Position numbers and translations under genes: made by a program. A stretch of 8,091 bases of DNA, from the NCBI GenBank assembly GCA_036741875.1, contig DAINRM010000013.1:1-8091 (forward strand), in the 5' to 3' direction. Below, one piece after another: positions 4,808-8,091 of this stretch; the first letter of the stretch is position 1, and the number at the start of each line of letters is the position of its first letter. The notes under the pieces were generated by a model. The model searched no databases. It was not told where the DNA came from and saw only the letters and a list, made by a program, of their open reading frames with translations. This DNA comes from HRBIN35 sp036741875 (GTDB lineage Bacteria > Patescibacteriota > Minisyncoccia > UBA6257 > HR35).

Positions 4808-5701
4808 ATGGCTTTATTTAAAATTAAAAATAAAAAAGTCTCTAAAATTCTTCCTACAAAATTGAGTTATGAGAAAAATCTCCAAAGTTTATTTGAAGAA
4901 AATTTAGAAGAATTGTTGGGTATTATATTTTTAGCATCAGAATATCCTACAAGTTTTGGGGGAAGAATTGATACATTAGGCATTGATAGAAATGGTTCTC
5001 CGGTAATTATAGAATACAAAAAAACTCAAAGCGATAATGTAATCAATCAGGGTTTATCTTACCTTCGATGGTTATTAGATCATAAAGCAGATTTTGAAAT
5101 TTTATGCAGGAAAAAGTCCATTAACATAAAAATAGAGTGGGATTCGCCACGAGTTATATGTATTGCTGAAAGTTTTAATAAATTTGATCTTGATACCGTC
5201 GCATTACTTCCTATAAAAATTGAGCTTTTACACTATAGATTTTATGAAGGAGGAATATTACTTTTAGAACAAGAAACCTATCCAGAAATAAAAATTTCTA
5301 CCAAGTTTTTAAAACCAAAAAAAGAGCTTTCAATTAAACAATATTCTATAGAAGATCATTTAAAGAAAACTAAAAAAGAAATAAAAGAAATTTTTAATGT
5401 ATTGCGTGAAAAAATTATTTCTCTCGACAAAAATATAATTGAAGAACCAAAAGCAAAATATATTGCTTATAAACTATCAACTAATTTTGTTGATGTAGTG
5501 ATAATGACTAATAGTTTAAAAATTTTCCTAAATGTTAAATCTGGGCAGTTGAACGATCCGTATAATCTTGCTCGCGATTTAACCAAACCAAAACCCATTG
5601 GTCATTGGGGTAATGGTGATTATGAAATAAAACTTCAAAAGAAAGAAGATGTTGAAAAAGTCTTTGAGTTAATAAAACAAAGTTATAATTTAAATAAATA
5701 A
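4808..5701 (+). CDS. PD-(D/E)XK nuclease-like protein with DUF5655 C-terminal domain
   Basis: A 297-residue protein. Residues about 22-110 look like a PD-(D/E)XK nuclease core of the NucS/DUF91 kind: an acidic N-terminal helix (LFEENLEELLG), then GRIDTLGIDRNGSPVIIEYKK giving D55, E69 and K71, then a helix with Q81 and Y85 (the QxxxY pattern of related nucleases). The C-terminal part (about 180-297), including IEEPKAKYIAYKLSTNFVDV and GHWGNGDYEIKL, matches the DUF5655 family, which often follows such nuclease domains. I recognise no ATPase or sequence-specificity domain. It sits four bases after the RadC-like gene and one base before the methylase fusion, so it is almost certainly co-expressed with them and may add a cutting or DNA-end-processing activity. 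Action on DNA is inferred from fold motifs. Confidence 0.75.
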   Translation: MALFKIKNKKVSKILPTKLSYEKNLQSLFEENLEELLGIIFLASEYPTSFGGRIDTLGIDRNGSPVIIEYKKTQSDNVINQGLSYLRWLLDHKADFEILCRKKSINIKIEWDSPRVICIAESFNKFDLDTVALLPIKIELLHYRFYEGGILLLEQETYPEIKISTKFLKPKKELSIKQYSIEDHLKKTKKEIKEIFNVLREKIISLDKNIIEEPKAKYIAYKLSTNFVDVVIMTNSLKIFLNVKSGQLNDPYNLARDLTKPKPIGHWGNGDYEIKLQKKEDVEKVFELIKQSYNLNK

Positions 5702-5702
5702 T

Positions 5703-7730
5703 ATGCCAAAACTACCTGATCCATTTTCAACAAAACCCACAGACACACAAATTAGAATAACGCGAGAAATTTTAGATTTAATTTTTAAAGACCCTCAAGT
5801 AACTCATGGGTTAAAGGAATTTAAAAAACAAAATATCAAAGTAGAAGAAGTAATAACTATTTTTGAAAAAGAAAAAGGAAAATTTTATGTACGCTGTCTA
5901 AAAAGAGACAAAGATATTTTAGTTTATGATAAAAATAAAAATTTAACTAAACCAGAAGAAATCATTCGCCAGCTTTGGCTTTATACTTTAATTAAAAAAT
6001 ACAAATATCCATTAGAAAGAATTGAAGTAGAAAAATCAGTTCATTTTGGAAGAGAAATCCATGCCAAAAAAGCAGATATTGTAATTTATAAAGAAGATAA
6101 AATAACTCCTTATATAATTTTTGAAGTAAAAGAACCAAAAGAGAAAAAAGCTTTAGAACAATTGAAAACTTATATGTCTGGTGAAGGAGCAGAAGGAGGC
6201 GTTTGGTCAAATGGGATTGAAAAAGTAATTCTCTACCGTCCTTATCCAAAAGAATATATAACTACTCTCTCAGATATTCCTCGGGCAGATCAAACTTGGG
6301 ATGATCTTTTTGAAGAGAAAAAATTTTACGATGAATTAACAAGCGATTTTGATCTTTTTTATATTGTCAAGCGGTTAGAAGAAATGGTTTTGGCACAAGC
6401 TGGGGTTAATGTTTTTCAAGAAGTTTTTAAATTGATTTATGCAAAGTTATACGATGAAGATCAGGCAAAAAATGTAAGAAAAGATAAAGAAGTGTGGTTT
6501 AGACAATACAAAGATCCAAAGAAAACTTATCAAATTATAAACTATGAGCTTTTCCAAAAAGCCATTGGTAAGTGGCCAGATATTTTTAGCCCTTTAGAAA
6601 AAATCGAATTAACTCCAGACCAACTACAAGTTTGCGTACCCTTGTTAGAAAACATTAAACTTTTTGAATCAGGAAGAGAAGAGTTAGAAATAATTGATAA
6701 AGCTTTTGAGTATCTTGTGACTGAAGTTTCAAAAGGAAAAAAGGGACAATATTTTACTCCTCGAAATGTTATTAAAATGTGCGTGAAAATGCTAAATCCA
6801 AAAGAGAATGAATTTGTCATTGATCCTGCTTGCGGTTCTGGTGGATTTTTGATTCATACAATGTATTGGGTCTGGGATAATTATTTAAAAAATACTACCT
6901 TTCAAGCAAAAAGAGATTATGCTGCCACTTATTTATTCGGAATTGATTTTGATGAAAACATGAGAAAAACATCACAGGCTTTAATGCTTATTGCTGGCGA
7001 TGGAAAACACCACATATTTAAAAGAAACTCTTTAGATGCCAGAGATTGGGTAAGAGAGGAGGCAGAAGAGGCAAGGGTAGCAATTAGAAAAGCTGGACTT
7101 TTAAGGAGTTTTGAAAATCCGGTTGAAGACGAAGAAAATAAAAAAACTTTTAGATATTTAAATTTTGATATTCTAATGACCAATCCTCCTTTTGCTGGTG
7201 AAATTACCGATACTGGGCTTTTAAGGCAATACGAATTTGCTAAAAAAGATGGGAAACTAAAAAGAAAAATGGAAAGACACCTTTTATTTTTAGAAAGATG
7301 CTTAGATATGATAAAACCTGGTGGGAGAATGGCAATTGTTTTGCCACAAGGAGTTTTAAACAATACAAATTTAGAATGGGTAAGACAATGGCTTTTGAAT
7401 AAAGCAAGGATTTTAGCAGTAGTTGGGCTTCATGTAAACACTTTTAAACCTCACACTGGCACAAAAACTTCAGTTTTGTTTTTGCAAAAATGGAATGATA
7501 ATCCAGAACTTGGACCATTAAATCCTTATCAAGAAGATTATCCAATTTTTATGGCAGTATCTAAAAAACCAGGCAAAGACAATTCCGGAGAATACGTTTA
7601 CAAAAAAGACGAAAAAGGAAACTTTATTTTAGATGAAAAAGGTCGAAGAATTTTAGACCACGATTTAGACGAAATCGCCGAAGAATTTATAAAATTTGCC
7701 AAAAAAGAGGGGTTTAGTTTTTGGAAATAA
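5703..7730 (+). CDS. HsdR-type nuclease domain fused to N6-adenine DNA methylase (HsdM-like)
   Basis: A 675-residue fusion of restriction and modification. Residues about 85-180 form an HsdR N-terminal-type PD-(D/E)XK nuclease domain: ERIEVEKSVHFGREIHAKKADIVIY, then YIIFEVKEPKE, giving D124, E141 and K143, followed by LEQLKTYMSGEGAEGGVWSNG. Residues about 225-600 are an HsdM-like methylase. GQYFTPRNVIK (348-358) is the usual lead-in, DPACGSGGF (374-382) binds S-adenosylmethionine (motif I), and TNPPF (493-497) is catalytic motif IV, which methylates adenine N6. IKPGGRMAIVLPQGVL (537-552) is also typical. There is no SF2 helicase/translocase, so it is not a complete type I HsdR. It probably works with the HsdS encoded just downstream, either as a type IIG/type I-like enzyme or with a separate HsdR beyond the window. 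It begins one base after the nuclease gene and has no Shine-Dalgarno site. Confidence 0.9.
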   Translation: MPKLPDPFSTKPTDTQIRITREILDLIFKDPQVTHGLKEFKKQNIKVEEVITIFEKEKGKFYVRCLKRDKDILVYDKNKNLTKPEEIIRQLWLYTLIKKYKYPLERIEVEKSVHFGREIHAKKADIVIYKEDKITPYIIFEVKEPKEKKALEQLKTYMSGEGAEGGVWSNGIEKVILYRPYPKEYITTLSDIPRADQTWDDLFEEKKFYDELTSDFDLFYIVKRLEEMVLAQAGVNVFQEVFKLIYAKLYDEDQAKNVRKDKEVWFRQYKDPKKTYQIINYELFQKAIGKWPDIFSPLEKIELTPDQLQVCVPLLENIKLFESGREELEIIDKAFEYLVTEVSKGKKGQYFTPRNVIKMCVKMLNPKENEFVIDPACGSGGFLIHTMYWVWDNYLKNTTFQAKRDYAATYLFGIDFDENMRKTSQALMLIAGDGKHHIFKRNSLDARDWVREEAEEARVAIRKAGLLRSFENPVEDEENKKTFRYLNFDILMTNPPFAGEITDTGLLRQYEFAKKDGKLKRKMERHLLFLERCLDMIKPGGRMAIVLPQGVLNNTNLEWVRQWLLNKARILAVVGLHVNTFKPHTGTKTSVLFLQKWNDNPELGPLNPYQEDYPIFMAVSKKPGKDNSGEYVYKKDEKGNFILDEKGRRILDHDLDEIAEEFIKFAKKEGFSFWK

Positions 7731-7733
7731 AAT

Positions 7734-8006
7734 ATGGTGGTATTAGATGAGGAATTTAAATATCTATCAGAAAATTATCTTAAGATGTCTGGGAAAGAGT
7801 TATTAGAATTACGAAAAAAACATATGCGCTATTTGTTTGCTGGACAAGCAGGAAGCCAGGATAACGAAGAAAGAAGAGCCATGATTGATCTAATTGATAA
7901 AGAATTAGAAAGAAGATTTAAAAAACGCACTGAAACTATAAGTATTGTTGCGATAATTATTTCTATAATTTCTTTTTTTATTTCATTACCTTTCAAATCA
8001 AAATGA
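7734..8006 (+). CDS. Small tail-anchored membrane protein inside the hsd operon, family unrecognised
   Basis: I do not recognise this 90-residue protein. Residues 1-66 are hydrophilic and mostly helical, with many charges (KELLELRKKHMRYL, EERRAMIDLIDKELERRFKKR). One hydrophobic segment (about 67-86, ISIVAIIISIISFFISLPF) lies near the C terminus and is followed by KSK. Basic residues flank both ends, and the layout is that of a tail-anchored or single-pass protein with the N-terminal part in the cytoplasm. It begins three bases after the methylase and its TGA overlaps the ATG of hsdS (ATGA), so it is locked into the operon. It could hold the restriction enzyme at the membrane or act as a small accessory protein. 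These roles are guesses from position. Confidence 0.75.
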   Translation: MVVLDEEFKYLSENYLKMSGKELLELRKKHMRYLFAGQAGSQDNEERRAMIDLIDKELERRFKKRTETISIVAIIISIISFFISLPFKSK

Positions 8007-8091
8007 TCACTTATTCCATCATCCAAAAATCACAACTTGAAGGAGCTTTGAGATTAGATGCGGAATACTATCAGCCGGAGTATTTGGAAGT
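8003..8091 (+). CDS. hsdS: Type I restriction specificity subunit HsdS, N-terminal start only
   Basis: The reading frame begins at an ATG overlapping the previous stop codon and stays open for 29 codons to the window edge. It reads LEGALRLDAEYYQPEYLE, a sequence common at the beginning of the first target-recognition domain of HsdS proteins (RLDAEYYQPEY). HsdS chooses the DNA sequence that HsdM methylates. The gene is cut by the window end, so its recognition domains and length are not visible. Position directly after an HsdM-like methylase and one small gene supports the call. Confidence 0.75.
   Translation, partial: MITYSIIQKSQLEGALRLDAEYYQPEYLE

Noticed and set aside
6929..7363. Minus-strand open frame of 144 codons
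   Set aside because: It lies wholly opposite the methylase gene, whose motifs are unmistakable, and its serine- and phenylalanine-rich translation is what reverse reading of A/T-rich coding DNA gives. The same applies to the minus-strand frames at 2356-2559, 4443-4733, 5992-6249, 6542-6820 and 7829-8026.
1..8091. tRNA, rRNA, CRISPR arrays, insertion sequences or riboswitches
   Set aside because: I saw no cloverleaf-type sequence, no regularly spaced repeats, no transposase frame and no long structured leader. The only long direct repeat is the 101-bp pair around cdaA.

Overview
The window is very A/T-rich (GC clearly below 35%) and densely packed, with every convincing gene on the + strand. 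The compact genes, one- to four-base junctions, absence of Shine-Dalgarno sites, a diadenylate cyclase fused to a YbbR domain and a fused restriction-methylase all fit a small-genome bacterium, most likely of the Candidate Phyla Radiation (Patescibacteria). That assignment is inferred from style; no marker gene is present. TGA ends several genes in sensible places, so the TGA-as-glycine code of some lineages is not indicated.

Region 1 (1-1638) is a decaying mercury-resistance-like cluster. It holds an ArsR-type regulator, a mercuric reductase (merA) relic with two large internal deletions and one in-frame stop, and an intact four-helix membrane protein with a CxxC pair in a membrane segment and a CKC tail, as expected of a mercury importer. 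Genes 1 and 2 share an ATGA overlap and gene 3 starts one base after the merA frame ends.

Region 2 (1638-4036) carries a c-di-AMP synthase of CdaA type whose C terminus continues into an extra membrane helix and a YbbR (CdaR-like) domain, followed by a D-2-hydroxyacid (D-lactate-type) dehydrogenase. The promoter and first 26 codons of the dehydrogenase also occur as a perfect 101-bp copy upstream of cdaA, so cdaA sits between direct repeats.

Region 3 (4037-4473) has no intact gene. It holds a 28-bp perfect palindrome, an A/T palindrome, and the frameshifted C-terminal remnant of a MacB/FtsX-type ABC transporter permease.

Region 4 (4474-8091, running off the end) is one tightly packed restriction-modification operon: a RadC protein reduced to its N-terminal helix-hairpin-helix part, a PD-(D/E)XK nuclease with a DUF5655 tail, a fusion of an HsdR-type nuclease domain with an N6-adenine methylase, a small tail-anchored membrane protein, and the start of hsdS. 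This is the most system-like part: modification, cleavage and specificity are recognisable, and the RadC half-protein and the membrane protein are unexplained partners.

A shared theme is promoter layout. Perfect TATAAT boxes lie 7-11 nt upstream of the start codons of four transcription units and of the duplicated dehydrogenase start, which points to leaderless or near-leaderless mRNAs.
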